This document shows, piece after piece, positions 40,701 through 50,260 of a stretch of DNA of 56,828 nucleotides. The position numbers were made by a program, and so were the translations under genes. Source of the DNA: CAYYMD01 sp964472875 (lineage in GTDB: Bacteria > Planctomycetota > Phycisphaerae > SM23-33). The notes under the pieces were generated by a model. The model was not told the origin of the DNA and did not search any database. It was given only the letters and a program-made list of their open reading frames with translations. Numbering within the stretch: position 1 is the stretch's first letter; each line of letters begins with the position of its first letter. The stretch spans positions 1 to 56,828 of the forward strand of contig CAYYMD010000014.1 of the NCBI GenBank assembly GCA_964472875.1. The letters run 5' to 3'.

Positions 40701-41507
40701 ATGAAACTTCTCGCCCAAATTACTGCGATTGTCATCGCGGCTTGTCTTGCCGGATGCGATGCCCCTCGGAAACCGGTTTTGCTGCAAACCGAAAGCGTAA
40801 GCCCGTCCGTCGACTACCTTCCACTGGCGAAAGTGCTGGAAGATGTTATCGACGAAGACGGATTAGTGGATGCGGATAAACTGCGGGAATCGGGCGATGC
40901 GCTGCGGCGGCAGTTGAAGATTTTGGCGGTTACAGGGCCGCAATCCTCGGGTGAACTTCTGCCGCGAAAGAGCGAGCGGCTGGCGTATTGGTACAACGCC
41001 CGGGCGGCGTGGGCGCTGGAACTTGCCCGGCTGGAAGAGACGCCGAAAAAACTATCGGCCAATACACTGGAGCGCAGGAAATTTCCCCTCGATGGGCGCG
41101 AGATGACACTGGCCGGTATAGACGAGTTGCTTATTGAGCATTTTGGCTGGTCCGCGGCCGCGGCGGCGCCGGGCATCCGCACAACTCGGGCGGCTATCGA
41201 ACAAAAACCCGTCACCGGCGATAAAGACGTCCGCGAAATAATCAAAATTCGCCTGAATAATTTCATCGACGATGATAAGCGCTTCGTAATAGACATCCGG
41301 CACAAACAGGTGCTGGTTCCGCCGATTATCTGGCGGTTCCGCGAGCAAATCATCGTCGGCTACAATAACCGTTACGGCACGCGGGGGGCGAATCTGCTGA
41401 CCGCGCTTCTGCCGCACACCAGCGGCTCGGCGCATCGCAGACTCCAGGACGCCATCGGCTATGACATTCGCCGGGCGTCCAGGGGCAAGCCCGCCTGGCG
41501 GGATTGA
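40701..41507 (+). CDS. DUF547-like lipoprotein
   Basis: 268 residues; the lipobox CLAGC (Cys19) gives a lipoprotein. The core has LAYWYNARAAWALELARL and FPLDGREMTLAGIDELLI, the usual DUF547 landmarks. DUF547 has been proposed to be a papain-like or transglutaminase-like fold, but I see no confirmed catalytic triad here and assign no activity. Confidence 0.75.
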   Translation: MKLLAQITAIVIAACLAGCDAPRKPVLLQTESVSPSVDYLPLAKVLEDVIDEDGLVDADKLRESGDALRRQLKILAVTGPQSSGELLPRKSERLAYWYNARAAWALELARLEETPKKLSANTLERRKFPLDGREMTLAGIDELLIEHFGWSAAAAAPGIRTTRAAIEQKPVTGDKDVREIIKIRLNNFIDDDKRFVIDIRHKQVLVPPIIWRFREQIIVGYNNRYGTRGANLLTALLPHTSGSAHRRLQDAIGYDIRRASRGKPAWRD

Positions 41508-41546
41508 CACTATCCAAGTGGTGAATGTGCAGGCCTAAGGAAAAGA

Positions 41547-41990
41547 TTATTTAGGCGGCCTTTTTACCGGGCGGCTCTTTTTTTTGCCGGAGCCGCGGGA
41601 GGGCGAGAGCACCTTTTTGGCCTTTTTCATGTCGGCGACCTTGAACACGGCCGTAGTCCTCCCTCCGTGAGCGCCGCCGGTGCAATAGGCGTATGAAATA
41701 TTTACGTGCTCGTCGGCGAGTTTTTGCGTCACTGCCGCGAATGCACCCGGCTCATTCTGCAGCTCCATGACCATAACCTCGGTTTCGGTCCAGCGGTCAT
41801 GCGTTTTCCCCAGAACCTCGCGGGCGGTTTCGGCATCGTCACAGACCACCCGCAGCACGCCATGCTCCATCGAGTCCATCAGCGTAAGCGCTATAAGGTT
41901 GACCTTTTCTTTGGCCAAGGCGGTGGTTACCGATGCGAGCACGCCGGGTTTATTGACCAGAAATATCGAAAACTGAATTCTCTCCTGCAT
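41547..41990 (-). CDS. Stand-alone tandem ACT-domain protein
   Basis: 147 residues: two ACT ligand-binding domains (about 4-70, FSIFLVNKPGVLASVTTALAKEKVNLIALTL, and 72-125, NEPGAFAAVTQKLADEHVNISYAYC) and a very basic tail of about 20 residues (GSGKKKSRPVKRPPK). ACT pairs bind amino acids and regulate enzymes. No catalytic domain is attached and no biosynthetic gene is adjacent, so it may act in trans. The basic tail could contact nucleic acid or membrane; that is speculation. Confidence 0.82.
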   Translation of the reverse strand: MQERIQFSIFLVNKPGVLASVTTALAKEKVNLIALTLMDSMEHGVLRVVCDDAETAREVLGKTHDRWTETEVMVMELQNEPGAFAAVTQKLADEHVNISYAYCTGGAHGGRTTAVFKVADMKKAKKVLSPSRGSGKKKSRPVKRPPK

Positions 41991-42161
41991 AGTTGGGCCT
42001 TTCTATTTTAGTTGAGTTAATTATACCGCGGCCGCTTTACCATTTCATCGGCGAAATTACAACCCGCGGCCCGCTGTCGCTACAGCATTTTTCTGGTAAG
42101 AGCCATATTAACGAAATAAAATAATATTGTATCTACAACAGGTTTCGAAAGAATCGTTACT

Positions 42162-43364
42162 ATGCATGCCATTAAATGTCCTAACTGCGGTAAGCGGGTG
42201 AAAATATCCAGGGCTGTGCAAAATGCAAAGCTTAGATGCCCGGCCTGTAATAACGTGTGGGTGGGCTCCAGCGAAATAATTCCAGACGAGGGCGCCCCGC
42301 CCCGTTCTTCCTCCGGCGCCCGGTCAGGCGGAGTCAGTTCGTCCGGACAGGAGCAGCCACAGTCTGCACAGGTGCCACAAAAGCAGGTCAGGACCGGATA
42401 TCATCCGCGGCCCCGGCGCCCAAAGAACATGCCGGTGCTGGTCGCGATAGTAGGTGTAGGTATTGTCGGCATAACGGCATTCCTGGTTTTGGCGTATCAC
42501 TACTATATGCATCCGCGGGTTATTACAAAGGACAAGAAAGGCGGCGCGGTGGTCTCCAATCGGAGAATGCAGCGTGACGAGGCAAAGAAAACGGTGAAAA
42601 AATCATTGGAAGATGCTCATCGCGCCAAGGCCATGCGGCAGCCGGCTGCAGACGCTCGGCAGGAAACCGCCCCGCAGCAGAAAGTAGAAACACACGCGAA
42701 GGTTTATGCCGCGGAGGCCCGGCCGCTGTCAGCTTCAAAAGACGGTGGCAGTTCGCAGATTAAGGTTGAACTTGCCGGCAATGACGTCGAGGCCGACAGT
42801 ATCGGCAAAACCTGGATAACCGGATGGGCGATAAATACCACCGAAAATACGGTCATCAGCGCCAATATCACGGCCGGTATTTACGACAACAGCGGTTCGC
42901 CTATGGCCGAAGCGTCTTCAACAGTTTGTAAATTTATCCCTCCCAAAGGAAGAGTGCCGTTTTCACTTGCGGCTTCTGTGGGAGAGGATGCTGACGTTGA
43001 TGATATAAAACCAGCGGCGGAATCGGTGCTCGTGTCTGCTGAGGTGGCATGCTTGCAAATCGACTCCATATTCGTTGACGTGGACAGAACTTCCCCCCGG
43101 CGGATAATCCTGACAGGCGATGTAGATTATACTTTGAAACACAATGTAACCAACGCACGGATTTACGGCGATTTTTTCACCTCCGGCGGTGTCCATGTGG
43201 GCTCTGCTTGGGGAGAATTGAAAGATTCCCGGGGAAACAAGACCACCACCGCGGGTCCCTCCCAGGATTTGACATTCGAAATAAGTTTTATGCCTACCGG
43301 AAGTTATGTAGCGGATGTGGTGCGGCAGTGGTCAGTGAGACTGGTAGGAAGGAAATCCGATTAG
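42162..43364 (+). CDS. Zinc-ribbon membrane-anchored protein
   Basis: 400 residues. The N-terminus is an MJ0042-type zinc ribbon (IKCPNCGKRVKIS ... LRCPACNNVW, two CxxC pairs), followed by a Pro/Ser/Gln linker, one membrane helix (about 89-112), a charged coil and a C-terminal beta domain (about 200-395) resembling FxLYD-type extracytoplasmic domains (GWAINTTENTVISANITAGIYDNSG). The zinc ribbon would lie in the cytoplasm and the beta domain outside. The function is unknown. It is followed after 22 nt by the rhomboid gene. Confidence 0.82.
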   Translation: MHAIKCPNCGKRVKISRAVQNAKLRCPACNNVWVGSSEIIPDEGAPPRSSSGARSGGVSSSGQEQPQSAQVPQKQVRTGYHPRPRRPKNMPVLVAIVGVGIVGITAFLVLAYHYYMHPRVITKDKKGGAVVSNRRMQRDEAKKTVKKSLEDAHRAKAMRQPAADARQETAPQQKVETHAKVYAAEARPLSASKDGGSSQIKVELAGNDVEADSIGKTWITGWAINTTENTVISANITAGIYDNSGSPMAEASSTVCKFIPPKGRVPFSLAASVGEDADVDDIKPAAESVLVSAEVACLQIDSIFVDVDRTSPRRIILTGDVDYTLKHNVTNARIYGDFFTSGGVHVGSAWGELKDSRGNKTTTAGPSQDLTFEISFMPTGSYVADVVRQWSVRLVGRKSD

Positions 43365-43386
43365 GCAGGCAAAAAACTGATTTCAT

Positions 43387-44592
43387 ATGATACCCATCGG
43401 CACCGATTACAGAATGTCCTCCAGGCCATGGGTGAATTATGCGCTCCTGGCGGCCAATATCGGCCTGTTTCTGCTGGGATACAACAGCTCCAGCCAGGCA
43501 AACGCCGACCGCATAGCCAACCTTATGCTGCATCCGGACAGCCCGAAACTGTTTCAGTTCATCTCCTCCATGTTTCTCCATGCCCACTGGGGCCACCTGC
43601 TGGGCAACATGATATTTCTTTGGGTTTTCGGCAACGCCATAAACGACAGATTGGGGCATGTAGGATATATTACGTTTTACCTGGCCGGTGGTATACTGGC
43701 GGGCATAGGTTATCTGCTGCTCAGCGGCCACGCTCCGGTCCTGGGGGCCTCTGGCGCTATCTCGGCGGTTACGGGTGCATACCTGGTGCTGTTTCCGCGG
43801 ACGCGGGTTACTGTGCTGATATGGTTCTTCTATATACTTATGCCGCTGGAAATAACGTCGCTTCTTTTCTTGATGTTCCAGTTTGTGGTGAACCTGTGGA
43901 TGTCGCTGAGCACCACGCTGACGGGTCAGTCGGCCGGGGCCGTGGCATACGCCGCGCACAGCAGCGGATACTTGTTCGGCATAGTAGTGGCCGCCGTGCT
44001 GCTGTGGCTGCGGATTATCCCCCGCGACGTTTACGACCTGCTCAGTCTCATTCGTAACTGGCGGAGGCGCATGGGCTACCAGCGAATGGCCTCTTCGGGC
44101 TACGATCCCTTCAACCCCGGTGGAATACGCGGCGACGTGCAGGGTCCCCGCCGGGTCAGGACAAGAACGGTCGGTACGTCAACGCCGCCGACGGCCAACG
44201 CCCGCGAATTCAACCTCCGCAGAGAAATCGCCGACGCCTGGCGACAAAACGACCTTCAGACCGCCGCGGAGAAATACCTCGAACTGACGGGTATATCCGA
44301 AAAACCCATTCTCTCGCGTGAGCAGCAACTGGACATTGCCAACCAGTTGATGTCTACCCAGAGATACTCAGGAGCCGCCCGCGCCTACAGCACTTTTCTG
44401 GAACATTACACGGACTATCCCTACACGGGCGATATCCACCTGATGCTCGGACTGATTTATGGCCGATATCTAAACAAATACGACCTGGCCCAGCAGCATC
44501 TTGAGCAGGCGTGTCGGTCTTTGGACGATCCGCAAAAATCAGAACTCGCCGCCGGCGAACTCGAATCAGTACGGCGCGCTCGCCGGCAGTGA
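43387..44592 (+). CDS. Rhomboid-family intramembrane serine protease with TPR tail
   Basis: 401 residues. The rhomboid core (1-215) has six or seven helices with the catalytic pair Ser122 (VLGASGAIS) and His191 (AVAYAAHSSGYLFG), and the oxyanion-site motif HWGHLLGN (67-74). The C-terminal part (about 265-395) is soluble and TPR-like (ADAWRQNDLQTAAEKYLELTG; YTGDIHLMLGLIYGRYLNKYDLAQQHLEQA). Rhomboids cut membrane proteins within helices; the TPR tail may recruit substrates. The substrate is unknown. Confidence 0.9.
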   Translation: MIPIGTDYRMSSRPWVNYALLAANIGLFLLGYNSSSQANADRIANLMLHPDSPKLFQFISSMFLHAHWGHLLGNMIFLWVFGNAINDRLGHVGYITFYLAGGILAGIGYLLLSGHAPVLGASGAISAVTGAYLVLFPRTRVTVLIWFFYILMPLEITSLLFLMFQFVVNLWMSLSTTLTGQSAGAVAYAAHSSGYLFGIVVAAVLLWLRIIPRDVYDLLSLIRNWRRRMGYQRMASSGYDPFNPGGIRGDVQGPRRVRTRTVGTSTPPTANAREFNLRREIADAWRQNDLQTAAEKYLELTGISEKPILSREQQLDIANQLMSTQRYSGAARAYSTFLEHYTDYPYTGDIHLMLGLIYGRYLNKYDLAQQHLEQACRSLDDPQKSELAAGELESVRRARRQ

Positions 44593-44638
44593 TCAGAGGA
44601 CGGCCGAGGCGGCTCAAGTGCACAGCCGAGCAAGAATT

Positions 44639-45394
44639 ATGAAAATCTCCGTGCCCGAAAATCTTAATACTCAAAACCTCGATTCCATGGGAAACAATAT
44701 TCTCGAGAAACTCCGCGAAATCGGCAGCTCGCCGGAGGGCTTTATCGAGCAGGTCGGCCAACTGGATGCGATAACCGCACTGGCACTGGTAGTTATCGGG
44801 CTGATATCGCTTTTCTGGGGCTGGCGGATTTTTAAACTGCTGGTGGTCGCAAATGCCGCGGTTGTCGGCCTCGTCATCGGGGCTTACCTGGGACAGGAAT
44901 TCCGACAGCAGGGCGGGGACAATATAGTGATTTTCGCAGCGCTGGCCGGTGGGCTGGTGATGGCGGCGCTGGCCTGGCCGCTGATGAAATACGCCGTCAG
45001 CATCATGGGCGCCCTGGCAGGCAGCGTCATCGGCTACGGGGCATGGCACTACGGCGTGACGCTGGCAAAGAGGCCGGAACTGACCGAGCACGCCTGGGCA
45101 GGGGCGCTTATCGGGCTGATACTGCTGGGTCTGCTGGCGTTTTTGATATTCAAAACCGTGGTGATGGTGCTGACCGCACTTGAGGGCGCCTCGCTTACGG
45201 TGGCGGGGGTCGTGAGCATGTGCCTGAGGTATGAGCGAATAAGCGAGGACGTCCGCTCCGCGCTGACACAACATCCGAACCTGCTGCCGCTTCTTATCGC
45301 GGTACCCACGGTAATCGGCTTCGCCATGCAATACGCCGCATCCGCCAAAAAGGCCAAAAAGAAGCGAAAAGCCATGGAAGGCGACGGCGGGTGA
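44639..45394 (+). CDS. Polytopic membrane protein, unknown function
   Basis: 251 residues with about seven hydrophobic helices and short Gly-rich loops, starting after a 45-residue soluble segment; the C-terminus is lysine-rich (KKAKKKRKAM). The layout is loosely reminiscent of TM7S3/TMEM198-like domains, but I cannot assign it. The ATG at 44639 lies 46 nt after the rhomboid stop; the longer reading from 44501 runs inside that gene. It is probably cotranscribed with the rhomboid. Confidence 0.75.
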   Translation: MKISVPENLNTQNLDSMGNNILEKLREIGSSPEGFIEQVGQLDAITALALVVIGLISLFWGWRIFKLLVVANAAVVGLVIGAYLGQEFRQQGGDNIVIFAALAGGLVMAALAWPLMKYAVSIMGALAGSVIGYGAWHYGVTLAKRPELTEHAWAGALIGLILLGLLAFLIFKTVVMVLTALEGASLTVAGVVSMCLRYERISEDVRSALTQHPNLLPLLIAVPTVIGFAMQYAASAKKAKKKRKAMEGDGG

Positions 45395-45549
45395 GCTGCT
45401 TGCCGGGATATTCACTTCATATCAGTATCTCGGGGCCGTGGATACGGTAAAAATTTCCTGAAATGTTGAAATAATCATGTCTGTCGAATAACACTGAGTA
45501 AGAAAATTCTAAGAAATATTACCACCGGGCAGGCAGGCCGGGTATCGAA

Positions 45550-47310
45550 ATGGCAAAAGGCAGTAAAACGGCACACGGCAAATATCGATGGGAGGTAGCG
45601 CCTTCCTTTGAGGGGGCAGAGCAACTTGCCAGGCGGCTGGGCACAGCGCCGCTGGTGGCCCAGATGCTGCACAACCGCGGCCTGGGCGACGCGGAAAAGG
45701 CCGGGGCGTTTTTAAACCCGAAACTCAACGATTTACACGATCCGGAACTGCTCGAGGGAGCCGTCGAGGCCGCCGACGAGATAATTGCGGCCGTCGAAGC
45801 CGGGCAGAAGATAGTCCTCTACGGCGACTACGATGTGGACGGCATAACCGGCGTGGCGATACTCCACGCCGCCCTGCGGATGCTGGGTGCAAATGTGGAC
45901 TTTTATGTGCCTCATCGTCTCCAGGAGGGTTACGGCGTCAACGCCCGAGCGCTGGACAGAATCATCGCCGGCGGCGCCGGAATGATAATAACCGTGGACT
46001 GCGGCATATCCGACGCCGAGACGCTGGCCCGCGCCCACAAGGTCGGCGCCCGCGTTATTGTCACCGACCATCACGCCCCTCCTGAGACTTTGCCGGACAC
46101 CACCGTGGTTCACCCGTCGCTTCCGGGGGGCAATTATCCCAACCCCGACCTTTGCGGGGCTGGCGTGGCTTTCAAACTCGCATGGCAGGTGGCGCGCAAG
46201 GCGGCCGGCAGCAAACGAGTGGACCCTCAAATGCGGGATTTACTCCTGGGCGGCACTTGCCTGGCAGCGCTTGGAACAATTGCCGACGTCGTGCCTCTGG
46301 TGGGCGAGAACCGTGTGCTGGCGGTTTACGGGCTCAAAGGTCTGCCGGCCGCGAACAATCCCGGTCTGGCGGCGCTGCTGTCGGCGGCCGGTCTGGTGGA
46401 AAACGGCCGGGGCGAAGTCAACGGTTATCACGTGGGTTTCATACTCGCTCCGCGACTGAACGCATGCGGGCGTATGGGCCACGCGGCGGAGGCAGTGCGA
46501 CTGCTGACGGATGCTGAAATCTCCGCCGAACACGCCGAGAAAATCGCCGAACGTCTCACCAGAAAGAACAACAAAAGGCGCAGGGTCGAGCAGCAGATAA
46601 CCGACGAGGCGGTGCAGATGGTCCGCGACAAAAAAATGGACCGCCCCTCCTGCAAGGCCATCGTGCTGGCCGGGCAAAATTGGCACGGCGGCGTGATAGG
46701 TATCGTCGCCTCGAGACTGGTCGACAGGTTCAACAAGCCGGCCGTGCTTATCGCCGCCGAGTCCAAAACCGCCCAGGGCTCGGCCAGAAGCATCCCCGGC
46801 TTCCACATGCGCGACGCACTGGCCGCCTGCGGCGAACACCTGATAAGTTTCGGCGGGCACGCCATGGCCGGGGGACTGAAAATACAGCGGGACAAAATAG
46901 ACACCTTCGCCGAGGCGTTCGCCCGCTATGCCGGCCGGAACATTAACGAAGACCAACTCACCCCCACGCTTAGCGTCGATGCGGAAGCGGCCGTGACCTC
47001 GCTGGGTTACAACGTAGTCTCGCACCTGGAGCGCATGGCGCCATTCGGGCAGGGCAACCCGAAGCCGATGGTCCTGCTTCGCGGCTGTCGCGTGCTGGGA
47101 GGCCCTCGCCGCGTGGGCGCCCGGGCCAAGACGCTTACGCTAACGCTGGCCCAGAATGAGGCCAATATCCGCGCGGTGGGCTTTGGCATGGGCGCTCTGG
47201 CCGAACGCCTCGTCGGCGTAAATGAAATAGACGTGGTCGCCCAGCCGGTGCTGAACACATTCAACGGCCGCACAACCGTCGAACTGAAACTGGCCGATAT
47301 CAGTTGGTAA
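45550..47310 (+). CDS. recJ: Single-stranded-DNA-specific exonuclease RecJ
   Basis: 586 residues; a 5'-3' exonuclease in recombination and mismatch/base-excision repair. DHH-superfamily motifs are intact: DYDVDG (93-98), VDCGIS, DHH (172-174), and downstream LAPRLNACGRMGHAAEAV. The DHHA1 motif appears in ISFGGHAMAGGLKI, and an OB-like C-terminal domain completes it. The ribosome site is weak. It is convergent with pssA. The 155 nt before it hold no gene I can support. Confidence 0.95.
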   Translation: MAKGSKTAHGKYRWEVAPSFEGAEQLARRLGTAPLVAQMLHNRGLGDAEKAGAFLNPKLNDLHDPELLEGAVEAADEIIAAVEAGQKIVLYGDYDVDGITGVAILHAALRMLGANVDFYVPHRLQEGYGVNARALDRIIAGGAGMIITVDCGISDAETLARAHKVGARVIVTDHHAPPETLPDTTVVHPSLPGGNYPNPDLCGAGVAFKLAWQVARKAAGSKRVDPQMRDLLLGGTCLAALGTIADVVPLVGENRVLAVYGLKGLPAANNPGLAALLSAAGLVENGRGEVNGYHVGFILAPRLNACGRMGHAAEAVRLLTDAEISAEHAEKIAERLTRKNNKRRRVEQQITDEAVQMVRDKKMDRPSCKAIVLAGQNWHGGVIGIVASRLVDRFNKPAVLIAAESKTAQGSARSIPGFHMRDALAACGEHLISFGGHAMAGGLKIQRDKIDTFAEAFARYAGRNINEDQLTPTLSVDAEAAVTSLGYNVVSHLERMAPFGQGNPKPMVLLRGCRVLGGPRRVGARAKTLTLTLAQNEANIRAVGFGMGALAERLVGVNEIDVVAQPVLNTFNGRTTVELKLADISW

Positions 47311-47360
47311 GCCCTTAACTCGGTCTTGCTAATATAATTACATCAGTTTGTTTCGTATCA

Positions 47361-48275
47361 TCACCGCCCGGTGATTTTGCGCTTAACAGCGAGCACCGGT
47401 CCGGAAAGTGTGTATCCCACGGCCACGACGGCCATCACGATGAATGGTTCAAGCAGGGTTGCCAGTATCGCCACCACCAGCCCCACCAGGTATCCGAACG
47501 ATCGCCGCCCGCGGGTGTACTGGTTTATAACGTGAGCATATTCCACGCGGGAGACCATCAGCACCGCAGTAATCAGCGTCACGGCCGGAAGCACCACGCT
47601 GGCCGCCAGCAGCAATTCAACCTTTGTCACCCACTGGCCGGTGGCGAATATCCACGAGCCGCCGAACCATCCGCCGTGGCCGGAGTTGCCCAGCGACCCA
47701 AGCAGCAGCACCAGCGACACCAGCGCAGCCGCCGCACCGGGCGAGGGCAGGCCCTTGAAGTCCATGTGCGATGCCTCGTCCGGTTCACTTTCGACGTTGA
47801 ACCTCGCCAGCCGCAGCACCACGCACGCCACGTACACCGCCGCCGCCGACCACACCGCACGCTCCAGAGCCAGGGCGAACTTCATGTCGCCCACCTGCCG
47901 CATGGCCGTTATGACCGTCCGCAGCATCAGCGTCGCGGGCGCCACGCCGAAGCTTATCGTGTCGCACAGACTGTCCAGTTGACCGCCGAAGTCGCTCGTG
48001 CGACGGGTCATCCTTGCCAGTCGTCCGTCCAGCATGTCGCACACCATCGCCGCGAATATGAGCCACGCAGACGTGGTAAAATTCACCATCGTGCCGGCGC
48101 CGAGGGCTTCTTTGGTGGCGAAGTGTATCGCACCGAAGCCGAACAGACCGTTGCAAACCGTGAAGAATCCCGGCAGCACGGCCGTGGCCTTGAGGATGTG
48201 TCCGGGACCTCGCAGGTCCTTTTCCTGATCGTCGCCGGCGTTACCGTTGCGCCCAAATTGTTCATCTTTATTCAT
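47361..48275 (-). CDS. pssA: CDP-diacylglycerol-serine O-phosphatidyltransferase
   Basis: 304 residues; makes phosphatidylserine from CDP-diacylglycerol and serine. The CDP-alcohol phosphotransferase signature is exact: DGRLARMTRRTSDFGGQLD followed by SLCD. About eight membrane helices follow, and GLPSPGAAAALV is a typical PssA segment. It overlaps the psd stop by 8 nt, so the two steps of phosphatidylethanolamine synthesis are cotranscribed. Confidence 0.93.
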   Translation of the reverse strand: MNKDEQFGRNGNAGDDQEKDLRGPGHILKATAVLPGFFTVCNGLFGFGAIHFATKEALGAGTMVNFTTSAWLIFAAMVCDMLDGRLARMTRRTSDFGGQLDSLCDTISFGVAPATLMLRTVITAMRQVGDMKFALALERAVWSAAAVYVACVVLRLARFNVESEPDEASHMDFKGLPSPGAAAALVSLVLLLGSLGNSGHGGWFGGSWIFATGQWVTKVELLLAASVVLPAVTLITAVLMVSRVEYAHVINQYTRGRRSFGYLVGLVVAILATLLEPFIVMAVVAVGYTLSGPVLAVKRKITGR

Positions 48276-48966
48276 CTTTTGCTCCGTCGCCCGTTGTAAT
48301 TAAGACGGTTTGCCCCGCGCGGACGCGCCGGCCGATTTCGACTTCGATGCGGCCGACGAGTTCCTCGGGAACAACCAATTCCAAGCGCGACCCGAATTTA
48401 ATCATACCGATTCGCTGCCCCGCGGCCAAATTCTCGCCCTCGTGCACGTCGGTGATTATCCGCCGCGCTATAAATCCCGTTATCTGGCGGACGATCAAAG
48501 GATATTCCCTGCCGCCACGGCTGCATACCAGGCACAACTCAGTCCACACGTTCTGTTGCGACGACAGCGGATTTCGCGCGTCGAGGTGTTTCTCTCCGCC
48601 TTTGGTGATTCCCGTCACGCGGGCGGCGAAGGGGCAGCGGTTGACGTGCACGTCGAAGATGCTCATAAAGATGCCGATTAACACGCTGTCTCGCCCGAGC
48701 CGCCCGTCAGGCCCGATGCGGCTTATCTCGACAACACGGCCGTCGGCCGGGCTTATGAATTTATCGTTGCCTTGCGGGGTCTGCCGCCGGGGGTCGCGGA
48801 AGAACCACAACACCCAGCCCCAAAGCAGGGCCACCGGCGCGGCCGCGAGCCACAGCCACGGGCTCACCGCCGACGCACACCAGGCCATCACAGCCACCAG
48901 CACACCTGCCAGCACCGTGGCGACCGAAATCTCCCTCACGCCGTATTTTGTGAATCTTACAGACAT
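48268..48966 (-). CDS. psd: Phosphatidylserine decarboxylase, short form
   Basis: 232 residues; converts phosphatidylserine to phosphatidylethanolamine. Two N-terminal membrane segments precede FFRDPRRQTPQGNDKFISPADGRVVEI and MSIFDVHVNRCPFAARV. The self-cleavage site that yields the pyruvoyl group is in MIKFGSRLELVVP (Gly-Ser); the short length and the FGS rather than LGST form match the small Psd type. It is the first gene of the pair with pssA. Confidence 0.93.
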   Translation of the reverse strand: MSVRFTKYGVREISVATVLAGVLVAVMAWCASAVSPWLWLAAAPVALLWGWVLWFFRDPRRQTPQGNDKFISPADGRVVEISRIGPDGRLGRDSVLIGIFMSIFDVHVNRCPFAARVTGITKGGEKHLDARNPLSSQQNVWTELCLVCSRGGREYPLIVRQITGFIARRIITDVHEGENLAAGQRIGMIKFGSRLELVVPEELVGRIEVEIGRRVRAGQTVLITTGDGAKDE

Positions 48967-49134
48967 CGGAGAATTTTACCGTTCAAAACTTCATTGGAAA
49001 TTCTAACACAAAACTATTGTCCCTGCCTGTTCGAGTCAATTCATCGTTGAGGTGGCGGGCGGGTCTGCGGTGATTTACAATCAAGATATAACGTTGCAAT
49101 ATTCGGTCCCGTAAAACGTTAAACGGAATAAGAG

Positions 49135-49707
49135 ATGAACCAACGGCGTCCCGCGGCCATAGCGGAATTAATACGTCAGGGCGACCCCGACGGCTATCGG
49201 GCGCTTCTGGATACGTATGGCCGGCGGCTTTACGGCTATTTTCTCCGCTCGACGGCCAATCATCACGACGCCGAGGATATGCTCGGCGATCTGGCGTTGA
49301 GAGTAATAAGGCGAATAAGTAAATACAGAGAGAGCGGTCGGTTCGAGCAGTGGCTGTTTCGCATAGCGGCCAACATGGTGCGGGACCGCATACGCCGCAG
49401 CCGCTCGGGCCTGCGACGTGTGAGCATCTCGGACGGCGAAGACAAAACCGGCTGGGACGATATCACGGCCGAGGGGCAGGACGCTGCGGATGATAGAATC
49501 GGTCGGGCCGAAACGTCTTCCCGGATAAACGAAGCGCTGAACGAACTGGATGAGGCGACGAAACAGATGATACTGCTGCGATATTACGGCGAAATGAGTT
49601 TCAGGGAACTGGCCGATATTTTTGATTGCCCCATAGGCACGGCACTGGCTCGCGTCCATCGCGGGCTGGAGTCGATGAGAAACCTGCTGAATGAAAATGA
49701 ATCTTAA
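49135..49707 (+). CDS. ECF-type RNA polymerase sigma factor
   Basis: 190 residues. Region 2 is seen in YRALLDTYGRRLYGYFLRSTANHHDAEDMLGDLALRVIRRISKYRESGRFEQWLFRIAANMVRDRIR and region 4 in MILLRYYGEMSFRELADIFDCPIGTALARVHRGLESMR. It probably controls its own operon together with the overlapping downstream gene. The target promoter is unknown. Confidence 0.92.
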   Translation: MNQRRPAAIAELIRQGDPDGYRALLDTYGRRLYGYFLRSTANHHDAEDMLGDLALRVIRRISKYRESGRFEQWLFRIAANMVRDRIRRSRSGLRRVSISDGEDKTGWDDITAEGQDAADDRIGRAETSSRINEALNELDEATKQMILLRYYGEMSFRELADIFDCPIGTALARVHRGLESMRNLLNENES

Positions 49708-50239
49708 CCAGGAACAATACGAACGAATCGCACTTTGGCTGGACGGCGAAGATGTGGCGCTGAGCGGCGAGGAACGCGCCGAGGCCGAAAGCATCCGACA
49801 GTGCGAAAAGCAAGTGGCACCGCTGATGGATACGCCCGTTGAGGCAGACACATTGCGGCGTGTTCATCGAACGGTGTCTGCAGGAGCGGTCAAACGCAGC
49901 GGGCGGCGCATACGTCTGGTTATCGGCGGCGCGGCAGCGGCGGCCGCAATTGTTCTGGCGGTTGTCTTGTCGTGGCCACACCAGCCATCAGGAACCGAAG
50001 GTCTGCCGCCGGCCGAGGATGACATAATGTTCGGCAGTGCGCTGGAGACGTCTTCCAGCGACGAGATAGCAATTCTGTCCGACGAAATCGATTCGCTCGA
50101 GGCGAATATCATCGCCGATGGGACGATGGATGAGACGGAATTTCGAATTGACGCCATGCGGCAGGAAGTGAATGAATTCTGGATGGATTACCAGCCGGGT
50201 ATGGACCTGGACGAACCGCCGGCCGGCTTCAGCGGTTAA
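49691..50239 (+). CDS. Putative membrane anti-sigma factor
   Basis: 182 residues with one membrane helix (about 76-93, LVIGGAAAAAAIVLAVVL), an N-terminal cytoplasmic part (EQYERIALWLDGEDVALSGEERAEAES) that could grip the sigma factor, and an acidic outer part. It overlaps the sigma gene by 17 nt, the classic arrangement of sigma and anti-sigma pairs. No zinc HxxxCxxC motif is present. The assignment rests on context and topology. Confidence 0.7.
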   Translation: MKMNLNQEQYERIALWLDGEDVALSGEERAEAESIRQCEKQVAPLMDTPVEADTLRRVHRTVSAGAVKRSGRRIRLVIGGAAAAAAIVLAVVLSWPHQPSGTEGLPPAEDDIMFGSALETSSSDEIAILSDEIDSLEANIIADGTMDETEFRIDAMRQEVNEFWMDYQPGMDLDEPPAGFSG

Positions 50240-50260
50240 TGCAAAACAAGAGGTGAACTT

